From contig PFPF01000018.1 of assembly GCA_002792915.1 (NCBI GenBank), forward strand, positions 1-12,581: 12,581 bases of DNA, in the 5' to 3' direction. The notes beneath the pieces are model-generated. The model did not search any database and had not been told where the DNA came from. It worked only from the letters and a program-made list of their open reading frames with translations. Of the stretch, positions 6,273-12,201 are shown one piece after another. Source of the DNA: Candidatus Micrarchaeota archaeon CG_4_10_14_0_2_um_filter_60_11 (GTDB lineage Archaea; Micrarchaeota; Micrarchaeia; Norongarragalinales; Norongarragalinaceae). Each line of letters opens with the position of its first letter. The stretch's first letter is position 1. Both the position numbers and the translations under genes were made by a program.

Positions 6273-6896
6273 ATGGCTGACGCGCGCAAGATTCGCGAGC
6301 TCTACAACCGCCTGGACGGCTTGCTAGTCGGAGCATTGCACTATCCCGGCCCGTCGGGCCGCGTTTCGCCGACCGTGATAACGGAATACAATGAGTTGAG
6401 CGCGGAAGCGCATGAGGTGCTGGGCGTGCGCACGGGCGTTTTCGGGAACGGCGCGGTTGCAGTCTCCGACTTTTATCCCGCAGCCACCTCGCTACTGAAC
6501 CTGCTGAAAACGCGCTTGGAGAAGGAGCCGGGAAAGCAGGGCATCCTCGACTTAGCGTCGCTCGCCGCGTTCCCGAAGGACTATTTCGACGTGATTCGCG
6601 AGGCGCAGGAGTGCTACAAGCTCGGCTTTTACCGCGCGTGCTGCACCCTCTGCGGAGTCGTCTGGAACAACCTGCTCACCGCCAAGGTGCCCGGCGGAAA
6701 AACGACGACCATGGCGGAGAGGCGCGCCGAGTTCGCGGCAAGGTACGGCTTGAAGCGCGACGCGAAACTTTTGGAACAGCTGCACGACTGGCGGAACGAT
6801 TCCGCGCACCTGAACGAAACCGAGTTCACGGAGGAAAAGGCGGCAATCAGCCTGAAGGCGATAAAGCTCGCGGTGCAAGCGTCCCTAAAAAACTAG
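6273..6896 (+). CDS. HEPN/DUF4145-like protein with Rx4H motif
   Basis: 207 residues from ATG 6273. The frame is open upstream, but that part overlaps the divergent gene and the promoter. The C-terminal half is all-helical: DYFDVIREAQECYKLGFYRACCTLCGVVWNNLL (103-135), then LLEQLHDWRNDSAHLNETEFTEEKA (166-190). R174-N-D-S-A-H179 fits the Rx4-6H motif of HEPN domains, and the preceding helix pair matches DUF4145/HEPN proteins. HEPN domains are often metal-independent RNases of toxin or defence systems, though some are only binding modules. The N-terminal 95 residues are helical and not recognised. No MNT-type nucleotidyltransferase antitoxin is adjacent. It shares a promoter region with the 105-aa gene, which could be functionally linked (inference). 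Confidence 0.62.
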   Translation: MADARKIRELYNRLDGLLVGALHYPGPSGRVSPTVITEYNELSAEAHEVLGVRTGVFGNGAVAVSDFYPAATSLLNLLKTRLEKEPGKQGILDLASLAAFPKDYFDVIREAQECYKLGFYRACCTLCGVVWNNLLTAKVPGGKTTTMAERRAEFAARYGLKRDAKLLEQLHDWRNDSAHLNETEFTEEKAAISLKAIKLAVQASLKN

Positions 6897-6930
6897 TTTG
6901 GCAGGCTCGCGCTAAAAGATTAGAGGGCAA

Positions 6931-7043
6931 TGGACTCGACGGGATTTGAATTTGCGGACTCTTGCGCCGCGTAAAAGTGGCGCTTGAGTCTCCCGCAACC
7001 TCTTGCATGCCATGCAAGCGATCTACCGTTGATCTACGAGCCC
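6931..7043 (-). tRNA. tRNA-Ala(GGC) with a 41-nt intron in the T arm
   Basis: Read on the minus strand. The acceptor stem GGGCTCG pairs with CGAGTCC and includes the G3:U70 wobble, the alanine identity element. The D stem is GATC/GATC around AACGGTA. The anticodon stem CTTGC/GCAAG encloses ATGGCAT, giving anticodon GGC after U33. The variable loop is AGGTT, the T stem GCGGG/CCCGT and the T loop TTCAAAT, with discriminator A and no encoded CCA. After removal of 41 nt the molecule is 72 nt and folds without a defect. Exon 1 is 7043-6992 and exon 2 is 6950-6931. The first 21 nt are also the last six codons and stop of the LAGLIDADG gene. Confidence 0.93.
6951..6991 (-). other. Archaeal tRNA intron (bulge-helix-bulge) at position 53/54
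   Basis: The 41-nt insertion lies between the last T-stem base (GCGGG) and the T loop (TTCAAAT). Flanks and insertion form a bulge-helix-bulge: a 3-nt bulge GG^A on the 5' side, a 4-bp helix TGCG/CGCA, and a 3-nt bulge AA^T on the 3' side, each cut after its second base. The insertion itself folds as GACTC/GAGTC, a symmetrical AA/AA internal loop, then GCGCC/GGCGC with a 10-nt loop. The outer exon-exon helix is not formed, so this is a relaxed motif, which usually needs a heteromeric or broad-specificity splicing endonuclease. Shifting the boundaries in either direction breaks the T arm, so the position is unambiguous. Confidence 0.88.
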
Positions 7044-7769
7044 TCTGAAAGGTTTATGCAGCCCAACCTTTTTATTGAATTCGATTGAGTACGCGCGCTT
7101 TACATTCACATGGTACAGCGGATAGTTTCCGTTCGGCCTAACGCCACCTTTGTAAATCGAATTCTCGAAACCGAGCTTTGAAAAAACGGCGCTCGTTTGC
7201 TTGGCTAAATCTTCGGAAGTGGTGTATACCGTTACCCTTCCGTTTTTGGCTACGGTTCCATCCGTGTCCGTCAAGCCCCGCAAGAAACCCAAAAAGAAAT
7301 CAGGCGAGTGTTTCATTGTTTTCAGTTTGACGGTAGGCGCCTTCCTTTTAGGTTCAAAAAGCAGTTTGGAAGCGAAGAACTCGTAAACCGATTTAGAGAC
7401 GGTTTGAACGATTACGCGATTTCCTTCACGCGTCACGAAAAACTTTTTACCGAAACTTTTTTCGAACAAGCGCTTAACGTGCGCTGCGTAAGCTTCGTTG
7501 CCCAAATGAACGCGCACAAGGTAATGGTAGCCCGCCGGTACGAATGAATAACTCCCGTCGCCGGCGAAAATGCCGACGGCTTCGCCTTCGTCAAACCCGC
7601 TTTCAAAATGAATGCGGGGTTTTTGGTAAGTCTTGCCCCGCACCTTCAAAAAATGGTGGTAAACCGACGTCTTTTTCGCGCCAATCGCGCGCGTTATCCA
7701 GTTAAGCGAAGCGCCTTTGCGCGTTAACTCTTTGATTAGGATAATTTTTTCTTTCGGCAAGCGTGGCAC
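7023..7769 (-). CDS. LAGLIDADG homing endonuclease overlapping tRNA-Ala
   Basis: 248 residues from a GTG start 22-30 nt downstream of an AT-rich box A. Residues 5-47 look like a helix-turn-helix (ITRAIGAKKTSVYHHFLKV). Two LAGLIDADG helices follow: EAVGIFAGDG (63-72, catalytic-type D71) and FLGFLRGLTDTDG (159-171, D170). This is the single-chain two-motif form that cuts long DNA sites by itself. Both acidic residues are present and the frame is unbroken, so the enzyme is probably active. Its codon use and base composition are visibly more A/T-rich than the neighbours, suggesting recent arrival. The last six codons (GLVDQR) and TAG are the first 21 nt of tRNA-Ala, and the coding region just before them holds the likely tRNA promoter. 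It is not inside an intron. Confidence 0.88.
   Translation of the reverse strand: MPRLPKEKIILIKELTRKGASLNWITRAIGAKKTSVYHHFLKVRGKTYQKPRIHFESGFDEGEAVGIFAGDGSYSFVPAGYHYLVRVHLGNEAYAAHVKRLFEKSFGKKFFVTREGNRVIVQTVSKSVYEFFASKLLFEPKRKAPTVKLKTMKHSPDFFLGFLRGLTDTDGTVAKNGRVTVYTTSEDLAKQTSAVFSKLGFENSIYKGGVRPNGNYPLYHVNVKRAYSIEFNKKVGLHKPFRGLVDQR
7067..7076 (-). promoter_or_regulatory. Box A of tRNA-Ala, inside the endonuclease coding sequence
   Basis: On the minus strand AATAAAAAGG is centred about 29 nt upstream of the first tRNA base, the expected distance for archaeal box A. It encodes NKK within the C-terminus of the LAGLIDADG protein. A second AT-rich run (CATAAACC) is only about 13 nt upstream and is too close. 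Confidence 0.5.
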
Positions 7770-7789
7770 AATTAGGCGTCTGAAACCAA

Positions 7790-7798
7790 CTTAAAAAA
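7790..7798 (-). promoter_or_regulatory. Box A of the LAGLIDADG gene
   Basis: TTTTTTAAG on the minus strand ends 21 nt before the GTG at 7769 and follows the mnmA stop by about 40 nt. It would give a leaderless mRNA and an independent promoter for the mobile gene. Confidence 0.45.
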
Positions 7799-7836
7799 CG
7801 ATTCCAGACCTCGTTTCCAGTGAATTCTTAAAGAGC

Positions 7837-8907
7837 TTACCGCGCGCTTTCGATGAACCCGCCGCCGATGCACGCGCCGCCATCGCCATAGCAGGCGCAC
7901 ACCTGTCCCTGCGTAACCGATTCCGCGGGCTCCTTGAAGACTGCCTTAACGACGCCGCCAACCGCGGGGTGCATTATTGCCGCCGTTGGCTCCTGCCGAT
8001 AGCGCACTTGCGCGGTAACTTTCATCGGTTCGGTCGGCTGTTCGCCGGTAGAGTAGTTGAAACCCGTCACGAGAACCGTGCGCTTGAGCAAGTCCTTTCT
8101 GTCCTTTGAAACAATCAAGCGGTTTTTCTCAGCGTCGAAGCCCACCACGTAATTCTCGCCTTCGATTCCAAGCCCGCGGCGCTGGCCGATAGTGAAAAAG
8201 TGCAGCCCGTCGTGCCTGCCCAGCACTTTCCCGTTGGCGTCCACTATTTCTCCACCGCGCCTGCCCAGTTTCTCTTCCAAAAACGCGGGAACTGCCGCGC
8301 TTTCAACGAAACACAAGTCCTGGCTCTGCTTCGTCTTCAAAAAGAACTCGAAACCCTCGCGCTTCGCCGTCGCGTAAACCTCTTCCTTGGTGTAGCCGCC
8401 CAGCGGAAAAACGCAGCGAGCGAGCCATTCCTGCGGAAGCAGGCAGAGCCCGTAAGTCTGGTCCTTGACGCGGTCCTTGGGCGGCACGAGCACGGTCTTG
8501 CCGTCGGCGCGCTTGGCGGTTTTCGCGTAGTGCCCGGTTGCAACGTAATCAATGCCGTTGGCTTGCGCCCACTCGAAGAGTTTCGCGAATTTCAGCCGAC
8601 GGTTGCAGGTGATGCAGGGATTGGGTGTTCGGGCGCGCGACAGCTCGTCGATGAAATAGTCCATGACCTCGCGCTTGAAGTCCGCCTTCGCGTCGACAAC
8701 GAAGTGCTTCACGCCGAGCTTTTCGCAGACGCTTTTCGCGACTCGCAGCGATTCGGCGGTGCAGCACGCGTTCTCGCGGCAGCCTTCGCCCCACTTTTCG
8801 AGCATTAGCGTCACACCCACGGGCTGCCAGCCGCTTTGCTTGAGCAGCAAGAGCGTCATGGACGAGTCCACCCCGCCCGACATCCCGACGACTATCCTTT
8901 TTTCCAT
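7837..8907 (-). CDS. mnmA: tRNA-specific 2-thiouridylase MnmA
   Basis: 356 residues from ATG, the usual MnmA length. The PP-loop SGGVDSS is at 10-16 and ATGHYA at 123-128. The catalytic cysteines are C98 in TPNPCITCNRRLKF and C199 in KQSQDLCFV. HFFTIGQRRGLG begins the central domain, and a C-terminal beta barrel follows. MnmA adenylates U34 of tRNA-Lys, -Glu and -Gln, then transfers persulfide sulfur to make s2U34. This enzyme is typical of bacteria and organelles, whereas most archaea use the Ncs6/NcsA route. Its presence here points to transfer or to a lineage that kept the bacterial-type enzyme. It follows the 208-aa gene by 36 nt in a unit that begins with tRNA-Val, fitting a tRNA-maturation context. 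No IscS or Tus-type sulfur donor is in the window. Confidence 0.95.
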   Translation of the reverse strand: MEKRIVVGMSGGVDSSMTLLLLKQSGWQPVGVTLMLEKWGEGCRENACCTAESLRVAKSVCEKLGVKHFVVDAKADFKREVMDYFIDELSRARTPNPCITCNRRLKFAKLFEWAQANGIDYVATGHYAKTAKRADGKTVLVPPKDRVKDQTYGLCLLPQEWLARCVFPLGGYTKEEVYATAKREGFEFFLKTKQSQDLCFVESAAVPAFLEEKLGRRGGEIVDANGKVLGRHDGLHFFTIGQRRGLGIEGENYVVGFDAEKNRLIVSKDRKDLLKRTVLVTGFNYSTGEQPTEPMKVTAQVRYRQEPTAAIMHPAVGGVVKAVFKEPAESVTQGQVCACYGDGGACIGGGFIESAR

Positions 8908-8943
8908 GTTGAAACCTATGAGGTGCGCGGTTCACTGGTTGAA

Positions 8944-9570
8944 TTACTCGCTGACACCCTCGTCGAAGCTCCTCGCTCGCGTCTTGAAGCTGATGATTTT
9001 CGCCGCGAGGCCGCGCAATCTCGCCAGGTTTTCCATTTCTTTCTCCTTAACCGCGTCTATTTGTTCCCTGGTTTTCTCGGTTAGTTCGCTTATTTCCCGT
9101 TCGAATTCGCGGGCTTTGGGATTCGAACCTCCAGCTTTGAGACGTTCCAGTTTTAGCACCAACGCGCGTTTCTCGTCCGCGAGTTCCAGCCCCCTTTTCG
9201 AGTATTCCCAGAGCAGCCTGTGCGCTTTTTTTCCAGCGGCCTTCTCGACGGATTCGCCGGTCACGGTGTGATTCAGCTCGATTCGACCGCGCCCGTTGTG
9301 AAACACGTGGTCAATGCCCGCCTCCTGGGCCAGCAAGACCAGCTTTTCGGCTTGCCTTGCCCGCTCGGAGTCGCCTTTGAAGTCCAGCGTGCTGATTTCA
9401 ACCAGGTACTTGTGGTCTTTCTGGGGTCCGGTGGATTTTTCCAAGACCCCTTCCCACAAGGGCCTTATGCTCAAATCTGCGTGCGTGAAAAGGCCAGTGT
9501 TCTCGAACGTTAGTTTTTTCAGCAACGGGCTGTTGTTGGCCCTTTCGGCCCAAGCTTGCAATCGTTCCAT
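8944..9570 (-). CDS. 208-aa coiled-coil protein directly downstream of tRNA-Val
   Basis: I do not recognise this family. The N-terminal 115 residues look alpha/beta: LLKKLTFENTGLFTHADLSI, KYLVEISTLDF, then a helix and GIDHVFHNGRGRIELNHTVTG. The C-terminal 85 residues are strongly charged and helical (KRALVLKLERLKAG, REFEREISELTEKTREQIDAVKEKEMENLARLRG), a likely coiled coil, with a basic tail. There is no membrane segment. ATG 9570 lies only 4 nt after the discriminator base of tRNA-Val, so the mRNA is probably made by tRNA 3'-end processing and is almost leaderless. It precedes mnmA by 36 nt. A role near tRNA modification is possible from context but not shown. Confidence 0.7.
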   Translation of the reverse strand: MERLQAWAERANNSPLLKKLTFENTGLFTHADLSIRPLWEGVLEKSTGPQKDHKYLVEISTLDFKGDSERARQAEKLVLLAQEAGIDHVFHNGRGRIELNHTVTGESVEKAAGKKAHRLLWEYSKRGLELADEKRALVLKLERLKAGGSNPKAREFEREISELTEKTREQIDAVKEKEMENLARLRGLAAKIISFKTRARSFDEGVSE

Positions 9571-9574
9571 GAAG

Positions 9575-9647
9575 TGGGCCCGCAGGGAATCGAACCCCGA
9601 ATCTATCGCACGTCAAGCGATCGTCTTAACCATTCGACTACGGGCCC
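9575..9647 (-). tRNA. tRNA-Val(GAC)
   Basis: 73 nt on the minus strand. The acceptor stem GGGCCCG pairs fully with CGGGCCC. The D arm is GTC/GAC with a TGG-containing loop. The anticodon stem ATCGC/GCGAT encloses TTGACGT, giving anticodon GAC after U33. The variable loop is AGATT and the T stem CGGGG/CCCTG (one G:U) has loop TTCGATT. The discriminator is A, CCA is not encoded, and there is no intron. The 4-nt spacing to the following ATG suggests a shared transcript with the protein gene. Confidence 0.95.
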
Positions 9648-9670
9648 TTCCAGTAAATCGCGCCGTTAAG

Positions 9671-9681
9671 GAATAAAAAAC
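9671..9681 (-). promoter_or_regulatory. Box A of the tRNA-Val/mnmA unit
   Basis: GTTTTTTATTC on the minus strand is centred about 29 nt upstream of the first tRNA-Val base, in the 42-nt gap after the Sm-like gene. It likely drives tRNA-Val and, by read-through, the 208-aa gene and mnmA. Confidence 0.55.
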
Positions 9682-9689
9682 CGCGCTTT

Positions 9690-9926
9690 TCAGGCGGGCG
9701 AGATGAAGATTATGGTGTCGCCGCGCAGCAGGACGGTGCCGATTTTGCGCTTGGTTTCGCCGTCGTCGCCCAGCTCTTCGCAGTCGTCGATGACCACGTT
9801 CATGTGGATGTCGAAGCTCGCCAGCTTTCCGCGGAGTTCCTTGTTTCCCTTCAGACGGATGAGAACGTTCTCGTCGAGCGCGTTGTTCAATACGTCAAAC
9901 GGCCTTTTTTCGGTCAAAAAATTCAC
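9690..9926 (-). CDS. Archaeal Sm-like (LSm) RNA-binding protein
   Basis: 78 residues. The Sm1 motif (ALDENVLIRLKGNKELRGKL, then SFDIHMNVVIDDC) and Sm2 motif (GTVLLRGDTIIFISP) are both complete, with the RNA-binding D-x2-M-N and R-G-D residues present. These proteins form heptameric rings that bind U-rich RNA. The GTG start is fixed by a 4-nt GTGA overlap with the stop of the MinD gene, which implies translational coupling. It is the last gene of the TatD-NYN-DUF2226-MinD-LSm operon. The loop between the motifs (EELGDDGETKRK) is of ordinary length. Confidence 0.93.
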   Translation of the reverse strand: MNFLTEKRPFDVLNNALDENVLIRLKGNKELRGKLASFDIHMNVVIDDCEELGDDGETKRKIGTVLLRGDTIIFISPA

Positions 9927-10711
9927 CTCTTGCCGAACAGCGAGTTAAGCAAGGACATAATGGAGGCGAGCAAGCCTTTTCTGGCTTTCGGAGGGGCGAC
10001 CGGCGCCTGTTCGCCCAGGATTTTGTGCGCGAACGCGTACAACGCCTTCGAGAAAGGCGATTCGCCCGCGCGCAGCACGACGGGCTGCTGGAGCGCCGTC
10101 GAGCGGCGGACTTCGCGGTCTTCCGGCAGCACGCCGAGCACGGGCGCTTCCATGACGGACGCCAGGTCTTCCGGCTTGATTTCCGTCTTGTCGCCGTAAG
10201 ACATGTTGAGTATGATTCCGGTTATCTTCGTGCCGAGGCGGTCCGCCATTATCTTGACTTTCAACGCGTCCGCCAGCGAGGAGGGTTCGGGCGTCATTAC
10301 TATGACTGCTTCGGTGGCGCACTTCATCGCGGCTTCCGCGTCCTTGCCCAGGCTGGGCGGCGAGTCGATTATGACGAAGTCGTTCTGTTCGCCCAGCGAT
10401 TTTATCGCGTCGGGCAGCTTCGAGTAATCCAGTTTGTCCAGCCGTTCGGTGGACAAGCCCGAAGGCACGTACTTCAACCCCGCGGGGCCCTGGTAAATCG
10501 CGTCGGCAATCACGTTTTCGCCCGCGAGCACGTTGTGCAGCGTTATCGGCGCGGCGTCCACGCCCAGCATTATGCCGAGGTTCGCCATCTGCAAGTCCGC
10601 GTCAACGACGGTGACGCGCTTGCCCGCGCGCGCCAGGATTAAGCCCAGGTTCAAGGCAATCGTCGTCTTGCCGACGCCGCCTTTCCCTGAAGTGAAAACT
10701 ATCGACCTCAT
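9923..10711 (-). CDS. minD: MinD/ParA-family ATPase with C-terminal membrane helix
   Basis: 262 residues from ATG. The deviant Walker A SGKGGVGKTT is at 8-17 (signature Lys10 and Lys15), VDADLQMANLG with D37/D39 forms switch I, and FVIIDSPPSLG is Walker B (D116). The last 20 residues (KGLLASIMSLLNSLFGKR at the end) form an amphipathic helix like the MinD membrane-targeting sequence. Archaeal MinD paralogues position structures such as the archaellum motor or chemosensory arrays rather than FtsZ. No MinC or MinE is nearby. The ATG overlaps the stop of the DUF2226-like gene (ATGA), and its own stop overlaps the Sm-like start. The pair with the upstream protein suggests that protein is its partner or effector. 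Confidence 0.9.
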   Translation of the reverse strand: MRSIVFTSGKGGVGKTTIALNLGLILARAGKRVTVVDADLQMANLGIMLGVDAAPITLHNVLAGENVIADAIYQGPAGLKYVPSGLSTERLDKLDYSKLPDAIKSLGEQNDFVIIDSPPSLGKDAEAAMKCATEAVIVMTPEPSSLADALKVKIMADRLGTKITGIILNMSYGDKTEIKPEDLASVMEAPVLGVLPEDREVRRSTALQQPVVLRAGESPFSKALYAFAHKILGEQAPVAPPKARKGLLASIMSLLNSLFGKR

Positions 10712-11736
10712 TTGTTCAGCCTGCCTTCGGGTTTCTTCTTCTCCGGCTGCGGCAGCGACAGAAGCTCGAGCATTTCCTCGCCTTCGTCCTTGCCTGCCTT
10801 TTTCGCGACTTTGATTTCGCCCTCGTCCGGCTCTTCGCCGCCGAGCACGAGTTCCTTGAATCTTTCGGATTCTTTTTCCTTCGCCGCGGGTTGCGCCTGC
10901 ATTTTTTCCGCCGGCTTCGGCTGCGTTGCCTTCGCTTCCGGTTTGGCTTGCGTTGGTTCCGCCGGTTTCGGCTGCGTTGCCTTCGCTTCCGGTTTGGCTT
11001 GCGTTGGTTCCGCCGGTTTCGGCTGCGTTGCCTTCGCTTCCGGTTTGGCTTGCGTTGGTTCCGCTGCCTTTGGTTTTTCCCGCGTTGTTTCCTGCGCCTG
11101 CGCGGCTGGGGCAAGGGGTGCTTTTTGCCTTTGTTCCTCCTGCTTGGGCTTTGCGGCTTCCGCGGATTTCGCCTGCGTTTGTTCCATCGAGGGCGGCGTT
11201 ATTCGCCCGTCCTCTTCGGCCTGCCTTTCGGCCGGCTTTTCCGCCGGCTTCTTGAAGCCCGCGAGCACTTCACTCAACTTGTATTTTTTAAGCAGCGCAT
11301 CGGGCGTCTCCTCGGATGCCAGCGAAGCCACCTGCTCCTCGAAAGCGTCGGAAAACTTGGTTGCGTGCGCCTGCTCGAGTTCCTGCCTGCTCGGCGCGTA
11401 CACCGCGTTCTCGTTGTGCGCCAAAAAGTCGCGGACTTCGCCCTGCTTCAATTCCACCAAATCCGCGAACGCGGCCTTCGCCGCGGTTGCATTGACGACG
11501 CGCACGAACGCGGGCTTGCCCTGCACTTTCTTGCGGCTGCGCAAGTACTCATAAACGCTCCCGACGCACTTGCCGGAATCGAACAGCAGGGCGCCTTCCT
11601 CGAGCCCGTTCGCGCCCTGGCAGGTCACGGCAACGTAGCCGTTCACGCCCTTGCGCTCCATTTCCGCGAGCAGCGCGGGAAGGCTGGCTTGCGCCAAGTC
11701 GACTTCCTTCTTCAAAAGCGTTCCTTCGGCTAGCAC
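10708..11736 (-). CDS. DUF2226-like protein with repetitive Pro/Ala/Lys/Glu linker
   Basis: 342 residues from GTG. The N-terminal domain (about 1-160) contains VNGYVAVTCQGANGLEEGALLFDSGKCVGSVYEYL. The Gly-Tyr strand, then a [LF]FDSGK turn, resembles archaeal DUF2226 proteins and, more distantly, bacterial PATAN-type domains that signal by protein interaction. Residues 163-285 are low-complexity and disordered, with three copies of a 17-residue repeat. The C-terminal 55 residues are charged and acidic, ending in a short LELLSLPQPEKKK motif that could dock a partner. The GTG directly follows the TGA of the NYN gene, and the stop overlaps the MinD start. No catalytic residues are evident, so an adaptor or tether for MinD is the simplest guess. 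Confidence 0.7.
   Translation of the reverse strand: MLAEGTLLKKEVDLAQASLPALLAEMERKGVNGYVAVTCQGANGLEEGALLFDSGKCVGSVYEYLRSRKKVQGKPAFVRVVNATAAKAAFADLVELKQGEVRDFLAHNENAVYAPSRQELEQAHATKFSDAFEEQVASLASEETPDALLKKYKLSEVLAGFKKPAEKPAERQAEEDGRITPPSMEQTQAKSAEAAKPKQEEQRQKAPLAPAAQAQETTREKPKAAEPTQAKPEAKATQPKPAEPTQAKPEAKATQPKPAEPTQAKPEAKATQPKPAEKMQAQPAAKEKESERFKELVLGGEEPDEGEIKVAKKAGKDEGEEMLELLSLPQPEKKKPEGRLNK
10913..11065 (-). repeat. Three 51-bp in-frame tandem repeats
   Basis: Three adjacent 51-bp units (10913-10963, 10964-11014, 11015-11065) are almost identical, with single-base differences at the outer edges. Each encodes 17 residues (PTQAKPEAKATQPKPAE, circularly permuted). Near-identity at DNA level indicates recent expansion by slippage or unequal crossing-over, and copy number may vary between strains. 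Confidence 0.9.
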
Positions 11737-12201
11737 TCAGTCGGTCACCTTGATGACTATGTCCGCAGTGTTCTGCAGCGCAATAGAAAAGTCGGGTTCG
11801 CAACCCACGACTATCGTCTCCTTGCCCATCTCCTTCGCCTTCGCGAGTATGGGCTTGTAATCCGAGTCGCGCGAGGCAATCGCGATGCAGTCCACCTTGC
11901 CGTTGTACACTGCGGCAACCGCGTCCACGGCCAACGCTACATCCACATCGCTTGGGATTATCGAGACTTCGAAACCCTGGTTGGCAACGGCTTCGATGAG
12001 CTTGTCGGACGCGTATTGGTCGAGGAACACGCGGGCGACCTTGATTTGGCCGTATTTTTCGACTTTCTTCTTGATGGCGCTCAAGTCAACGCGCAATTCC
12101 TTGCGCAGCATGTTCGGGCCGTCCACGAACAGCGCGATGTGCTTGTTCGCGGTCTCGCTTTTCTTCACGAGTTTCTTGAATTGGTCGATTACGCCCGCCA
12201 T
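11737..12201 (-). CDS. NYN-domain (PIN-like) ribonuclease, LabA/TIGR00288-like
   Basis: 154 residues from ATG 12201, chosen because it gives the normal family start and overlaps the TatD stop by 13 nt. The frame stays open further upstream inside TatD. The fold begins IALFVDGPNM (D27), then VARVFLDQYAS, IIPSDVDVALAVDAV (D85, D87, D93) and DCIAIASRDSDYKPIL (D112, D114), ending with NTADIVIKVTD. These acidic residues form the metal site of NYN/PIN nucleases, and the length and motif order fit the archaeal TIGR00288 group. The likely activity is single-stranded RNA cleavage. It sits in one translationally coupled operon with an Sm-like RNA-binding protein, so joint RNA turnover is plausible. Confidence 0.87.
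   Translation of the reverse strand: MAGVIDQFKKLVKKSETANKHIALFVDGPNMLRKELRVDLSAIKKKVEKYGQIKVARVFLDQYASDKLIEAVANQGFEVSIIPSDVDVALAVDAVAAVYNGKVDCIAIASRDSDYKPILAKAKEMGKETIVVGCEPDFSIALQNTADIVIKVTD

Noticed and set aside
6931..7043. A class II tRNA (Leu or Ser) with a long variable arm instead of an intron
   Set aside because: The extra segment begins after a complete T-stem 5' strand, the rest folds as tRNA-Ala with GGC and G3:U70, and the insertion boundaries form a bulge-helix-bulge. A long variable arm would sit before the T stem.
7023..7769. Endonuclease ORF as part of a large tRNA intron
   Set aside because: The ORF lies upstream of the complete tRNA 5' end. No tRNA exon or duplicated tRNA sequence is visible at 7770-7836.
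9923..10711. Chromosome-partitioning parA with parS/parB, or a replication origin nearby
   Set aside because: The C-terminal amphipathic helix indicates MinD rather than ParA. No ParB gene, parS-like repeat or ORB-type cluster is seen.
10913..11065. Direct repeats as a CRISPR array
   Set aside because: The repeats are contiguous without spacers, in phase with a reading frame, and encode a Pro/Ala/Lys/Glu linker.
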